From Myxococcales bacterium (GTDB lineage: Bacteria > Myxococcota_A > Bradymonadia > UBA7976 > UBA1532): a stretch of DNA of 64,000 bases. The DNA is taken from positions 1 through 64,000 of the forward strand of contig JACKDL010000033.1 in assembly GCA_020633555.1 (NCBI GenBank), read 5' to 3'. The notes below the pieces were generated by a model that was not told where the DNA came from, made no database searches, and saw nothing but the letters and a program-made list of their open reading frames with translations. Shown here one piece after another: positions 33,021 to 41,017 of the stretch. Made by a program: the position numbers and the translations under genes. The first letter of the stretch is position 1. Every line of letters begins with the position of its first letter.

Positions 33021-35105
33021 CTACTGCTTCTCGACGGGCTCGGCGGCCATCTTCGGCGGATCCACCGGCGCTGCCTTGGCCTCCTCCACATCGTCCATCT
33101 TCTCGAGATCCTCGACGGGCGTGGGCGCCGCCGGGTCACCCTTGCCGTCCTCGACCTTGTCGCTCTCGTCCTTCTTGACCTCGGTCTCGGTGTACTCACG
33201 CCAGTACCGGCGGTCCTCGGCCTCCAGCTCGACGGCGGCCTGGGCCAGCCTGGCCACCATGTCCGGCGCGGGGCCCTGAGTGGCCTGCCGCACCCGCAGG
33301 ACGAGCTGGCCGTCCTTCAGGCTCAGGCCGCCGGCCACCGGGCCGAACAGCGCAAAGATGCGGCGGGCGATGGCGGATGAGGCCTGGCGGTGGCGCTCCT
33401 CGCCCGCGGTGTTGGCTCCATCGAGGTCGTTGTTTCGCCACTCCGCCCGCCAGGCCTCGTCCCGTCGCAGGGCCAGATCGGCGATCTGGGGCCAGTCCAC
33501 CAGGTGGCGGCTGCTCAGGTCGGGCCCGAGCACCTCGGCCAGGGCGCCCGTCAGCGTGGCCAGGCCCGTCTTCGTCACGGGGCCTTCGTTGCTCGCCCGC
33601 AGCCAGCCGTCCTTGATCTCGAGGGTCAGGGTGAACTGCGGATCCAGCGGCAGGGTGTAGCGCCCCTGGGCGTCGGCGCGGGCCCACTCGGGCTTGGGCG
33701 CGCGGGCCAGCAGCCGCTCCAGCGCGCTGCGGGCCTTGGCCTCGTCCTGAACGCCCAGCGCCAGCCCGCCCTTGAAGAAGCCCTCGAAGTCGCGCACGGC
33801 CTTCAGCGCCTTGGGGTGGGTGCTGCGCATGACGAACTCGGCGCGGCCGTCCAGCACCGCCAGGATGTCTTGCTGCCAGTCCAGCCCGGTCTCGCGGCGC
33901 ACCTCCTCCTCGAAGCGCTGGATGTCGCGGCTGCCCCCGGCCAAGGTGGCGATCTGGCGTACCAGGCCGTCGATGCCCTTCAGATCCACATGGGCGGTGG
34001 CCGCATACACGGGCGCCTCGCTGGCGCCCAGCGCCTGCCAGCCCGCACCCTGAGCCTTGCCCAGCATGCGCTGGGGCAGGCTGGTCTCGCTGGCGCGCAG
34101 GCCCAGCTCCAGGTCCACGGCGCCGTCGCGCAGATCCACGCCGCCACGCACCGCGCTCAGCCCGCCCGCGAAGCTCTGGATGGCCATGGTGATGGCCGCG
34201 CTCTGGGCTGCGCGGCTCAGCGAGTCGCCCTCGCGGCGCTGCAGGCGCTCGCGCGCAAAGGTCAGCGCCTCGGGATCCTCGCCGGTGGCCTCCAGGTGGG
34301 CCACCTCGTCGCGCAGCCGCTGCACCCGGGCGCTGCCCGTGATCTCGGCCACGGCCGCCGCCACCACCGCGCTCATGTTCAGGTAGCCCGCCAGGTCGCC
34401 GCCGGCCTGCAGATCCTCGGCGGCCTGCTTGAAGTCGGCCTGATCCGCCAGCGTGCCCGCCTTGCCGTCCAACAGCCGGCGTACCTCGGCGTGCAGGCCG
34501 GCCACACGCCGGCGGTCCTGGAGGATCATCCAGGCCTGATCACCGCGCAGGACGAAGGCCACCTCGCCCCGGGGATCGATCCAGGTGGTGGCGTCGCCCT
34601 CGGTGGCCTTGGGGAGCTGTCCCGGTCCGTGGGCGATCAGCAGCTGCAGGCCCGCCTCAAAGGCCTTTACGTCCGCGACCTTGGCGAAGAATCCCACCCG
34701 CAGGTCGCTCAGGCTCAGCAGCACCAGCCCCACCGGGTGGGCGGCGTCCAGGCCGAAGGTCTTGGCGATCTGCAGCGGGTCGGTGGCGTCGAAGCCCAGC
34801 TCCCGGGTGGCCTCGGCGGCCAGCTTCGACCACGGCTCCCCGATGGCGGCGCGGGCCTTGGCATACCCCAGCGCCTCCATCAGCCCCTGGGGGCTGCGGG
34901 CCACCGCCAGCATGGGCGCCTGCGCCGGCACCTGGGCGAACGCCACGGCGTCGCGCAGCAGGGTGGGGCGGGCGGCCGGCGCAGCGGCCAGCGCCCCGCC
35001 CGAGCCGGCAGAGGCGCCGCCCGCAGCCGGGCTGGCGGGGGCCTCGTTCTTCTTGCAGGCGACCAGCGCCAGGGCGCTGATGGACACGATGAGCCAGCGG
35101 CGCAT
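33021..35105 (-). CDS. Large lipoprotein, unknown function
   Basis: 694 residues from ATG 35105 (TGATG overlap with the upstream stop). Lipobox LVAC (Cys17) and an Ala/Gly/Ser linker, then a long alpha/beta protein with repeated substrate-like blocks (FGLDAAHPVGLVLLSLSDLRVGFF; GVQDEAKARSALERLLARAP). The layout resembles DUF3352-type or large periplasmic model proteins, but I do not recognise the family. The acidic C-terminus (VKKDESDKVEDGKGDPAAPT) is disordered. Convergent with the FecR gene, 12 bases apart. Confidence 0.7.
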   Translation of the reverse strand: MRRWLIVSISALALVACKKNEAPASPAAGGASAGSGGALAAAPAARPTLLRDAVAFAQVPAQAPMLAVARSPQGLMEALGYAKARAAIGEPWSKLAAEATRELGFDATDPLQIAKTFGLDAAHPVGLVLLSLSDLRVGFFAKVADVKAFEAGLQLLIAHGPGQLPKATEGDATTWIDPRGEVAFVLRGDQAWMILQDRRRVAGLHAEVRRLLDGKAGTLADQADFKQAAEDLQAGGDLAGYLNMSAVVAAAVAEITGSARVQRLRDEVAHLEATGEDPEALTFARERLQRREGDSLSRAAQSAAITMAIQSFAGGLSAVRGGVDLRDGAVDLELGLRASETSLPQRMLGKAQGAGWQALGASEAPVYAATAHVDLKGIDGLVRQIATLAGGSRDIQRFEEEVRRETGLDWQQDILAVLDGRAEFVMRSTHPKALKAVRDFEGFFKGGLALGVQDEAKARSALERLLARAPKPEWARADAQGRYTLPLDPQFTLTLEIKDGWLRASNEGPVTKTGLATLTGALAEVLGPDLSSRHLVDWPQIADLALRRDEAWRAEWRNNDLDGANTAGEERHRQASSAIARRIFALFGPVAGGLSLKDGQLVLRVRQATQGPAPDMVARLAQAAVELEAEDRRYWREYTETEVKKDESDKVEDGKGDPAAPTPVEDLEKMDDVEEAKAAPVDPPKMAAEPVEKQ

Positions 35106-35437
35106 CACTCCTCCTCTTGGCACTTGGCCTGGCAGTCCTCTTGAGCGTCGGCACAGCCGGCGCGGGCGCGCTCGTCTTCCGCGGTGGCCCGGCACTCGCG
35201 GGCGGTGGCCGTGCACCCCGAGGTGCAGGCCTGCTGGCGGGCAAAGGCCCGCGCGTTCGTCTGATCCACAGTGTGGGTCTCGCCGGCCTCGTCGATGACC
35301 TGCACCCCGTGGGGCTTGCGACCGAAGGCGAAGTAGAACACCGCCCCCAGCACAGCCAGGATCAACAGCATGCCGGGCAGCGAGACCCCTCGGCTGCTGG
35401 GGCGGGCCTGCTCTCGATGGCGCTTGGGTCCACGCAT
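35105..35437 (-). CDS. Single-pass membrane protein with Cys-rich C-terminus
   Basis: 110 residues from ATG 35437. A basic N-terminus (PKRHREQARPSSRG), one membrane segment (PGMLLILAVLGAVFYFAFG), then a charged domain with six Cys in the last ~43 residues (ACTSGC, EC, GC, DC, KC), which suggests disulfides in the periplasm. The pattern fits no family I know. It sits between the GH15 gene (28 bases upstream) and the large lipoprotein (1-base overlap), in one minus-strand operon. Confidence 0.65.
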   Translation of the reverse strand: MRGPKRHREQARPSSRGVSLPGMLLILAVLGAVFYFAFGRKPHGVQVIDEAGETHTVDQTNARAFARQQACTSGCTATARECRATAEDERARAGCADAQEDCQAKCQEEE

Positions 35438-35465
35438 GGCCCGCAGAGTGCCCCAAGCCGCGCGC

Positions 35466-37166
35466 TCAGGCCACCGCCAGCCGCGCGTTCAGCAGCGCCA
35501 GGTGGGTGTAGGCCTGCGGGAAGTTGCCGAGCTGCCGGTTCAGCCGGGGATCCACGTCCTCGGCGAACAGGCCCAGCGGGTTGCCGTAGTCCTCGAAGGC
35601 CGCCAGCGCCTGACGCGCCCGCGCGCGCTCGTCGATGGCCGCCAGCGCCTCGATCCACCACAGGGTGCAGATGCTGAAGGTGCTGGTGGTCTCGCCGAAG
35701 TCGTCCTCGGCCACGTAGCGCCGCATCAGGCCGTCCACCAACAGCGCCTGCTCGCAGCGTCGCACCGTGGCGACGAAGCGCGGATCCGTCGGGGGCACCA
35801 GCCCGAGCTGCCCGAACTGCAGGCTCGACGCATCCACGTCCGCGCCGTCCAGGGTCTGCGCGAAGAAGCCCACCCGGTCCGCCGCCGCCAGGATCCGTTC
35901 GCGCAGTGCCTGCGCCTGCGTGCGCCACCGCGCCGCGCGCTCGGAGTCGCCGCGGGCCGCCGCCAGCGTGGCGCCCCGGTCCAGCGCCACCCAGCACCAG
36001 ACCTGGCTGTAGGTGTAGCGGCCGGGCCGGTCGCGGAACTCCCAGATGCCTGCGTCAGGGGTGTCGGCCACGGCGGCCGCCCGATCCACCAGCCCCGCCA
36101 GCCAGGCGAAGCGGTCGTCGTCCACGGGCACCCGGGCGAGCTCGAACAGGCGGGACGCCAGCCACACGATCTGCCCGTAGCTGTCGTGCTGCACCTGCCC
36201 GGCCGCCGCGTTGCCCACTCGCACCGGCCCGGTGCCCGCGAAGCCCGCCAGGTGGGGCAGGGCGCGCTCGGGCAGCGAACGCTCGCCGCCAATGCCGTAC
36301 AGCGGCTGGGGCGCGGCCCCCACCGTGCGGGCCAGGAAGTCCAGGAACGCCGCCGCAGGCGCCGTCTGCCCCAGCCGCGCCAGCGCCTCGGCGGTGAAGG
36401 CGCCGTCGCGGATCCACGCGAAGCGGTAGTCCCAGGTGCGCGGCGTACCCAGGGCCTCGGGCACGCTGGTGGTGCCCGCGGCGATGATGGCGCCGGTGGG
36501 GGTGTGGCACAGGCTCAGCAGCGTCAGCACGTCGCGCCGGTGCTCGGGCGCCGCGGGCTCGCAGGCGCGCCGGTCGGCCGCCAGCGTGGCCTCCAGCGCC
36601 GCCTGCGCGGCCTGGAGCACCGGCGGCACCGTGGGCTCACCGTGGCTCAGCACCATCACCAGCGGGCGGTCGAGCCGGAAAGGCTGCCCCGCGATCACCG
36701 CCGCCGCCCCATGCGAGCAGCTCAGGCACAGGTCGTCTTCGATGAGCACCCGGTCGCCGCGGGCCGCCAGCGCGGGCCGCCGCGCCCCATACCCGGGCCG
36801 GGGATCGAACTCGACCCGCAGGTTCACCACGCCGTCCAGCGGCTCGATCAGGCGCACCAACTCGGCGCGCGGATCTTCGCCCAGGGGCGGGGCAGGACAG
36901 AAGTCGGTGACGCGCACCTCGCCCACGTCGGTGATGAAGGTGGTCTCGAGCACGCGGCTGTCGGGCAGGTAGCGGGTCATGCGCGCCGGCCCGGGATCCA
37001 CGGGCGCCACCCGCCAGACGCCGCCGTCTGCGCTGTCCAGCAGGGCCGCGAAGACGGCCTCGCCGTCGAAGCGGGGCAGGCACAGCCACTCCACGCCGGT
37101 GTCGGGCGCCACCAGCGCCAGCACCCGGCCGTTGCCGATCAGCCCGTGGTCGAGGTGGTCGCTCAT
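35466..37166 (-). CDS. Glycoside hydrolase family 15 enzyme (glucoamylase/trehalase type)
   Basis: 566 residues from ATG 37166. The GH15 hallmark RTWDYRFAWIRDGAFTAEAL is near residue 243, with the N-terminal SDHLDHGLIGNGRVLALVAPDTGVEWLCLPRFD typical of bacterial GH15 proteins, DAGIWEFRDRPGRYTYSQ near 370 (catalytic Glu candidate) and the late SLQFGQLGLVPPTDPRF and FSICTLWWIEALA. These enzymes hydrolyse glucose units from alpha-glucans or trehalose; no signal peptide, so probably cytoplasmic and glycogen- or trehalose-related. Confidence 0.88.
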   Translation of the reverse strand: MSDHLDHGLIGNGRVLALVAPDTGVEWLCLPRFDGEAVFAALLDSADGGVWRVAPVDPGPARMTRYLPDSRVLETTFITDVGEVRVTDFCPAPPLGEDPRAELVRLIEPLDGVVNLRVEFDPRPGYGARRPALAARGDRVLIEDDLCLSCSHGAAAVIAGQPFRLDRPLVMVLSHGEPTVPPVLQAAQAALEATLAADRRACEPAAPEHRRDVLTLLSLCHTPTGAIIAAGTTSVPEALGTPRTWDYRFAWIRDGAFTAEALARLGQTAPAAAFLDFLARTVGAAPQPLYGIGGERSLPERALPHLAGFAGTGPVRVGNAAAGQVQHDSYGQIVWLASRLFELARVPVDDDRFAWLAGLVDRAAAVADTPDAGIWEFRDRPGRYTYSQVWCWVALDRGATLAAARGDSERAARWRTQAQALRERILAAADRVGFFAQTLDGADVDASSLQFGQLGLVPPTDPRFVATVRRCEQALLVDGLMRRYVAEDDFGETTSTFSICTLWWIEALAAIDERARARQALAAFEDYGNPLGLFAEDVDPRLNRQLGNFPQAYTHLALLNARLAVA

Positions 37167-37194
37167 CGCAGGATCCTCTCGGGGTACTCGCAGG

Positions 37195-37902
37195 CTACTG
37201 GGCGCGCAGCCGCGCCATCAGGGGGGCATCGGCGCGTTGGGCGTCGGTGAGCCGCACCAGCGGATCCACCGCCAGGGCTGCCCAGGCGCCGGGATCGGCC
37301 GCGCCGTCCACCGCCTCGCCGGCGGCCAGCCAGGCGCGCACCGCAGCGGTGTCGGGCAGATCCACCAGCAGGTGCAGCCGGGGCGCCGGGCCATCGTTCA
37401 GGGCGCCATGGACCTTGCTGTTGTTGAACGCCCACGCCTCGCCCGCCGGGAAGTGGGCGAAGCGGCCCGCCACCGCCAGGCGGGCGGCGGGATCCGTCAC
37501 CAGCGGCAGGTGGACCCGGTGGTGCTCGTCCCAGAAGGGGGTGTTGTCCACGTGCAGGCAGATGCGCGCCCCCGGGGGGCTGCGGCCGATCCAGGCCACC
37601 CGGGCCCGCGCGGGCAGGGCCTTGTCCAGCAAGGCCTTCACCGCCGGCATCCGCGCCAGCACAGGGGCGTCGCGATCGGCCCCGCTGGTCAGCTCGCCCC
37701 CGGGCGTCTGGGTGGGCGGCCCCCCGCGCAAGATCAGGAACTGGGTGCCCAGGTGCCATTTCCACTGGCTGGGCAGCCAGGGCAGGTCGGGCTGCAGGGC
37801 CTCGTGGGCGGCCTGGGCCACCGCGAAGCGGCCGGGCAGGCGCAAGAAGCGCGCGGGCTTGGTCACGGCCTGTGCGCTGCGGGCGTGGGGGCGCTGGAAC
37901 AT
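37195..37902 (-). CDS. Aspartyl/asparaginyl beta-hydroxylase-like protein
   Basis: 235 residues from ATG 37902. The core matches the AspH-type 2-oxoglutarate/Fe(II) oxygenase: ICLHVDNTPFWDEHHRVHLPL (first His ligand in RVHLPL), GEAWAFNNSKVHGALN (second His), and the 2OG-binding Arg in PRLHLLVDLPD. Probably hydroxylates a protein or small-molecule substrate. The last ~30 residues are a helical tail. It precedes GH15 by 28 bases. Confidence 0.82.
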   Translation of the reverse strand: MFQRPHARSAQAVTKPARFLRLPGRFAVAQAAHEALQPDLPWLPSQWKWHLGTQFLILRGGPPTQTPGGELTSGADRDAPVLARMPAVKALLDKALPARARVAWIGRSPPGARICLHVDNTPFWDEHHRVHLPLVTDPAARLAVAGRFAHFPAGEAWAFNNSKVHGALNDGPAPRLHLLVDLPDTAAVRAWLAAGEAVDGAADPGAWAALAVDPLVRLTDAQRADAPLMARLRAQ

Positions 37903-37939
37903 GGCGCGCACCGTAGCATGGGGCCCCCCGGCAGACAGC

Positions 37940-37954
37940 GGGGCGCGACGCCCC
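37940..37954. promoter_or_regulatory. GC palindrome in divergent gap
   Basis: GGGGCG-CGA-CGCCCC, perfect 6-bp arms, between the divergent hydroxylase (start 37902) and rhodanese (start 38035) genes. Candidate operator or hairpin. Confidence 0.25.
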
Positions 37955-37996
37955 GCCACAGTTTCGCCGCCCGAAGCCTCTGGTGCCCGAACCCAC

Positions 37997-38013
37997 GCCG
38001 ACCACGGGTCGGC
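37997..38013 (+). promoter_or_regulatory. Leader hairpin before first tandem-rhodanese gene
   Basis: GCCGACC-ACG-GGTCGGC, a perfect 7-bp stem with a 3-base loop, ends ten bases before the AGGAG ribosome-binding site of the gene at 38035. It is well placed to affect translation or mRNA stability. Confidence 0.35.
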
Positions 38014-38034
38014 CGAGCCTTCAGGAGCACCCCC

Positions 38035-38763
38035 ATGGATCTGCAGACCTTCCAGGCGGCCACCCAGCGCACCAGCGGCATGGCCGAGGTGAGCGCCCCC
38101 TGGGCCGCCGCCCACCGCGCCGAAGTGAAGTTCATCGACGTCCGCCAGCCCCACGAGCTCACCGGGCCGCTGGGCGCCGCCGAGGGCGTCCAGAACATCC
38201 CACTGGACGACCTGCTCACCCAGGTGGGCCAGTGGGATCGCGAGACCCCCACCGTGCTCATCTGCCGCTCGGGGCGCCGCTCGGGCATCGCCACCGCCGC
38301 CTTCGAGGCCAAGGGCTACCGCAACGTGGCCAGCGTCGAGGGCGGCACCCTGGCGTGGAACACCGAGGTGCTGGGCCTGGGCGACATCCACCTGAGCGAG
38401 CGCAAGACCAGCGCCGCCACCCTGCGCGAGGCCACCTACACCACCAACGGCCTGCCCGAGGTGTCGCCCGACTGGGTGCACGGCCACCTTGGCCTGGTGC
38501 GCTTCGTGGACGTGCGCGAGCCCGACGAGCTGCGCGGCGAGCTGGGCCAGGTGCTGCAGGCGGTGAACGTGCCGCTGAGCACGGGGCTGGCCGCCGTGGA
38601 GAGCTGGCCCCGCGACGAGCCCATCGTCATCACCTGCAAGGCCGGCGGCCGCGCCGCGCGGGCCCTGTTCCACATGCAGCACCTGGGCTTCCAGCACCTG
38701 GCCTCCATGGAGGGCGGCATGCTGGGCTGGCACGCGGCCCGGCTGCCCGTGGCGCCCCGCTGA
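38035..38763 (+). CDS. Tandem-rhodanese protein (copy 1)
   Basis: 242 residues from ATG 38035 (AGGAG upstream). Two rhodanese domains: residues ~15-110 with active-site loop CRSGRRSG, and ~138-235 with CKAGGRAAR. Both keep the catalytic Cys, and both end with a Gly-Gly-x-x-x-W stretch (EGGTLAWN, EGGMLGWH). The linker holds TNGLPEVSPDWV. Likely a sulfurtransferase that carries persulfide. It is a paralogue of the protein at 41018. Confidence 0.88.
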   Translation: MDLQTFQAATQRTSGMAEVSAPWAAAHRAEVKFIDVRQPHELTGPLGAAEGVQNIPLDDLLTQVGQWDRETPTVLICRSGRRSGIATAAFEAKGYRNVASVEGGTLAWNTEVLGLGDIHLSERKTSAATLREATYTTNGLPEVSPDWVHGHLGLVRFVDVREPDELRGELGQVLQAVNVPLSTGLAAVESWPRDEPIVITCKAGGRAARALFHMQHLGFQHLASMEGGMLGWHAARLPVAPR

Positions 38764-38770
38764 TCCCGCG

Positions 38771-38790
38771 GCCGACCGGGCCGGCTTTTT
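38771..38790 (+). terminator. Intrinsic terminator after rhodanese copy 1
   Basis: GCCGAC-CGG-GCCGGC (6-bp stem with one mismatch) followed by five T, starting eight bases after the rhodanese stop. It separates that gene from the membrane protein/NTPase pair. Confidence 0.5.
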
Positions 38791-38807
38791 GACCCGCCCG
38801 CCGGCCC

Positions 38808-38823
38808 GGGGGAGCATGCCCCC
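38808..38823 (+). promoter_or_regulatory. Hairpin covering the ribosome-binding site of the gene at 38824
   Basis: GGGGG (38808-38812), loop AGCATG, CCCCC (38819-38823) ends directly at the ATG. The purine arm GGGGGAG is also the only Shine-Dalgarno candidate, so folding would hide it and the start codon edge. Confidence 0.4.
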
Positions 38824-39177
38824 ATGGCCGAACTCCGCGAACTGATCTGGGCGCCGGTGTTGCTCATGGCCGCCTTCCTGGTGGCCGGCGCTTTCTTCCC
38901 CGACATCCCCTTCACCCGCGCGGCCCCCGTGGCCATCCTGGGCACGGGCGCGCTGAGCTTCCTGGTGCTGCTGGCCGCAAGCCTGGCCCACGGCGGCCGG
39001 GTGGAGGTGCGCACGTACTGGGGCGGCCTGGGCGGGGGCCTGGGCGGCTGGCGGCTGTCGTCGGCGGCAGTCTACCTCATGGGGGCCCTGGCCTTCGGGG
39101 CCCTGACCGCCGCGGCAGCCCACCCCGATCCCGAGCCTCCACAGGCCTCTGCGGCGGCGCCGGTGAAGGCGCCGTGA
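38824..39177 (+). CDS. Small membrane protein upstream of KAP-like NTPase
   Basis: 117 residues from ATG 38824. Three hydrophobic segments are visible (LIWAPVLLMAAFLVAGAFF; APVAILGTGALSFLVLLAASLA; AAVYLMGALAFGALTAAAA), with a Gly-rich loop (YWGGLGGGLGGWR) between the second and third. No family recognised. Its stop overlaps the NTPase start (GTGA), so the two are made together and probably meet in the membrane. Confidence 0.7.
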   Translation: MAELRELIWAPVLLMAAFLVAGAFFPDIPFTRAAPVAILGTGALSFLVLLAASLAHGGRVEVRTYWGGLGGGLGGWRLSSAAVYLMGALAFGALTAAAAHPDPEPPQASAAAPVKAP

Positions 39178-40886
39178 CCCCCGCCGATCTGCCCGCCGCC
39201 CGCGCCCGCAGCGACGTCTACGAAGATCTCGTGGGCGAGCTGGTGCGCTACATCGACGACAAGGGCCGCGGGAAGTCGCTGCTGCTGGGCGGGCCCCGGG
39301 GCGCCGGCAAGACCACCGCCGTGCAGGACGCGGCCCGCCGCGCCAACCGGGAGTGCCGCGCCGCCGAGCTGCTGCTCGTGGAGCTGCCCGCGCCGCTGCT
39401 GAACGGCGCCCTGGACCCCGGCGCCGCCGACGCCCCCGACGCCGGCAGCTTGCTGAAGGGCCTGGCGGTGGGTCTGTTCGACGCCCTGCACCTCCGCACG
39501 GTGGACCGCTTCATCGAGCGCCTGGGCCAGGGCCGCCCCGTGGGCGACGACGAGGCCGAGCTCATCGCGCAGCTCTCCGTGGAGCTGGGGCGCGCCCCCA
39601 GCCTGGGCCGCCTGCGCAGCCTGTGGGAGGCCGCCGGAGTGCTGCGCTCGGGGGTGTTCCCCGACGATCCCCGCTTCGAGGGGCAGGGCGCCATGGAGGT
39701 CGCCGCGCTGTGGTCCACCACGCAGGTCCACCTGATGGCCACCGGCAAGCTCGAGCAGACCCTGGCCGACCAGGCCAGCGCCGACCGGCAGGTGGACGCC
39801 AGGCTCGACAGCAAGGTGTCCGGCAGCCAGATCCTGAACCCGCTGCTGGGCACCCTGGCGGCGGCCTTCGCCGGCTATGAGGTGGCCCACGGCGGTCGCG
39901 GCGTGCTGGCGGCGCTGGTGGCGGTGCTGACGGGCGTGGCCACCACCACCGCCCTGAACCTGACTGTGGTGCGCACCCTGAAGCAGCGCGAAGAGCGCAC
40001 GGTGAAGTTCACCCCCGACACGGGCACGCCGGCGCTGGCGCGGCACCTGCCGCAGGTCATCAAGCGCCTGAACGAGGCCGGCCTGCGCCCGGTGTTCCTC
40101 ATCGACGAGATCGACAAGCTGGACGATCCGGTGGGCTGGCTGGACGCCCTGGGCGACAGCATCAAGTCGCTGCTCACCCACTCGGCCTTCTTCGTGTTCC
40201 TGGTGGATCAGCGCGCCTACGAGGCCCTGGAGGCGCGGGCGGTGGCCGAGCCCTTCGGCAAGCTGCACAGCCGGTTCACGAAGCGGGCCTTCCTCACCTA
40301 CGCCCCGGCCGAGTTCCGGCGGGCGCTCCTGTGCCGGGAGCACGCCCACCCTCCCGAGTCGGTGACGGCCAGCCTGGCGGCCCACGCCGCCGTGCTGCGG
40401 GCCAAGGGCAACCCGCTGGACGCCAACCGGATCTACGACCGCCTGGTGGCGGCGGGGCCGGCGCAGGGCCACCGCAGGGCGCTGCTGCGGACTGAGTGGT
40501 GGCTGGAGCACCTGGTGGAGTGGCAGCTCGGCGCCGCGCCGCTGGCGGACTGGTGCGCCCGCGACTCGTGGCACTGGCAGGCGGCCTTCGACGCGCTGTA
40601 CGCCATCCGCGGCGCCTGGGAGGCCGACGCGCCGCCCCCCGCCGATGACGCCGCGCTGGTGGCCGCCCTGGAGGCCGCCCCGGGATCCCCGCGCGGGGCG
40701 CTGCTGGTGCCCCAGGCCCGCAGCGTCCTCCTGCAGGCCCTGGCGGCGGTGGTCGCCGCGCTGGCGAACCCGGCCGCGGGGCCCGCCGCCACGAGTCCCG
40801 ATGGGGTGCCTGCGGCCCTGCTCCCGCCCCTCTGGCACGAGGGCCGCTGGGCCCTCGACATCCACGGCCTGTCGCGGGCTGTGTGA
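39174..40886 (+). CDS. KAP-like membrane P-loop NTPase
   Basis: 570 residues from GTG 39174. Walker A GGPRGAGKTT at residues 39-48 and Walker B PVFLIDEIDKLDD near 305-317 bracket an insertion of ~250 residues that contains two hydrophobic segments (~220-262: LLGTLAAAFAGYEVAHG; VLAALVAVLTGVATTTALNL). Membrane segments inserted between Walker A and B are the hallmark of KAP P-loop NTPases (STAND-related). The Walker B reading IDEIDKL is closer to Orc/Cdc6-type AAA+. The C-terminal ~180 residues are helical. KAP NTPases are often found in antiphage or membrane-signalling contexts, but no effector domain is visible here. Confidence 0.7.
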   Translation: MTPADLPAARARSDVYEDLVGELVRYIDDKGRGKSLLLGGPRGAGKTTAVQDAARRANRECRAAELLLVELPAPLLNGALDPGAADAPDAGSLLKGLAVGLFDALHLRTVDRFIERLGQGRPVGDDEAELIAQLSVELGRAPSLGRLRSLWEAAGVLRSGVFPDDPRFEGQGAMEVAALWSTTQVHLMATGKLEQTLADQASADRQVDARLDSKVSGSQILNPLLGTLAAAFAGYEVAHGGRGVLAALVAVLTGVATTTALNLTVVRTLKQREERTVKFTPDTGTPALARHLPQVIKRLNEAGLRPVFLIDEIDKLDDPVGWLDALGDSIKSLLTHSAFFVFLVDQRAYEALEARAVAEPFGKLHSRFTKRAFLTYAPAEFRRALLCREHAHPPESVTASLAAHAAVLRAKGNPLDANRIYDRLVAAGPAQGHRRALLRTEWWLEHLVEWQLGAAPLADWCARDSWHWQAAFDALYAIRGAWEADAPPPADDAALVAALEAAPGSPRGALLVPQARSVLLQALAAVVAALANPAAGPAATSPDGVPAALLPPLWHEGRWALDIHGLSRAV

Positions 40887-40959
40887 AACATCACCGCGCT
40901 CGGTGCGACGCCTGGAGCCGCTGGCGGCTCTGAAGGGCCCGCGGCGGCCCTTGCCGGGC

Positions 40960-40974
40960 TGGCACGGCGGTTGC
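40960..40974 (+). promoter_or_regulatory. Sigma-54-type promoter before rhodanese copy 2
   Basis: TGGCACG-GCGG-TTGC matches the -24/-12 consensus (TGGCACG-N4-TTGC) exactly, 44 bases before the ATG at 41018 and in the correct orientation. This predicts RpoN-dependent control by an enhancer-binding protein. A single match in a GC-rich genome could be chance, but the exact spacing and location between genes support it. Confidence 0.55.
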
Positions 40975-41017
40975 CACACTCACCCGAAGTCGCCCGATCC
41001 CGAACCCGGAGGAGTCC

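Noticed and set aside
39174..40886. Calling the NTPase locus an established antiphage system
   Set aside because: No nuclease, TIR or other effector domain is visible, and no other defence gene is near. Kept only as a hypothesis.
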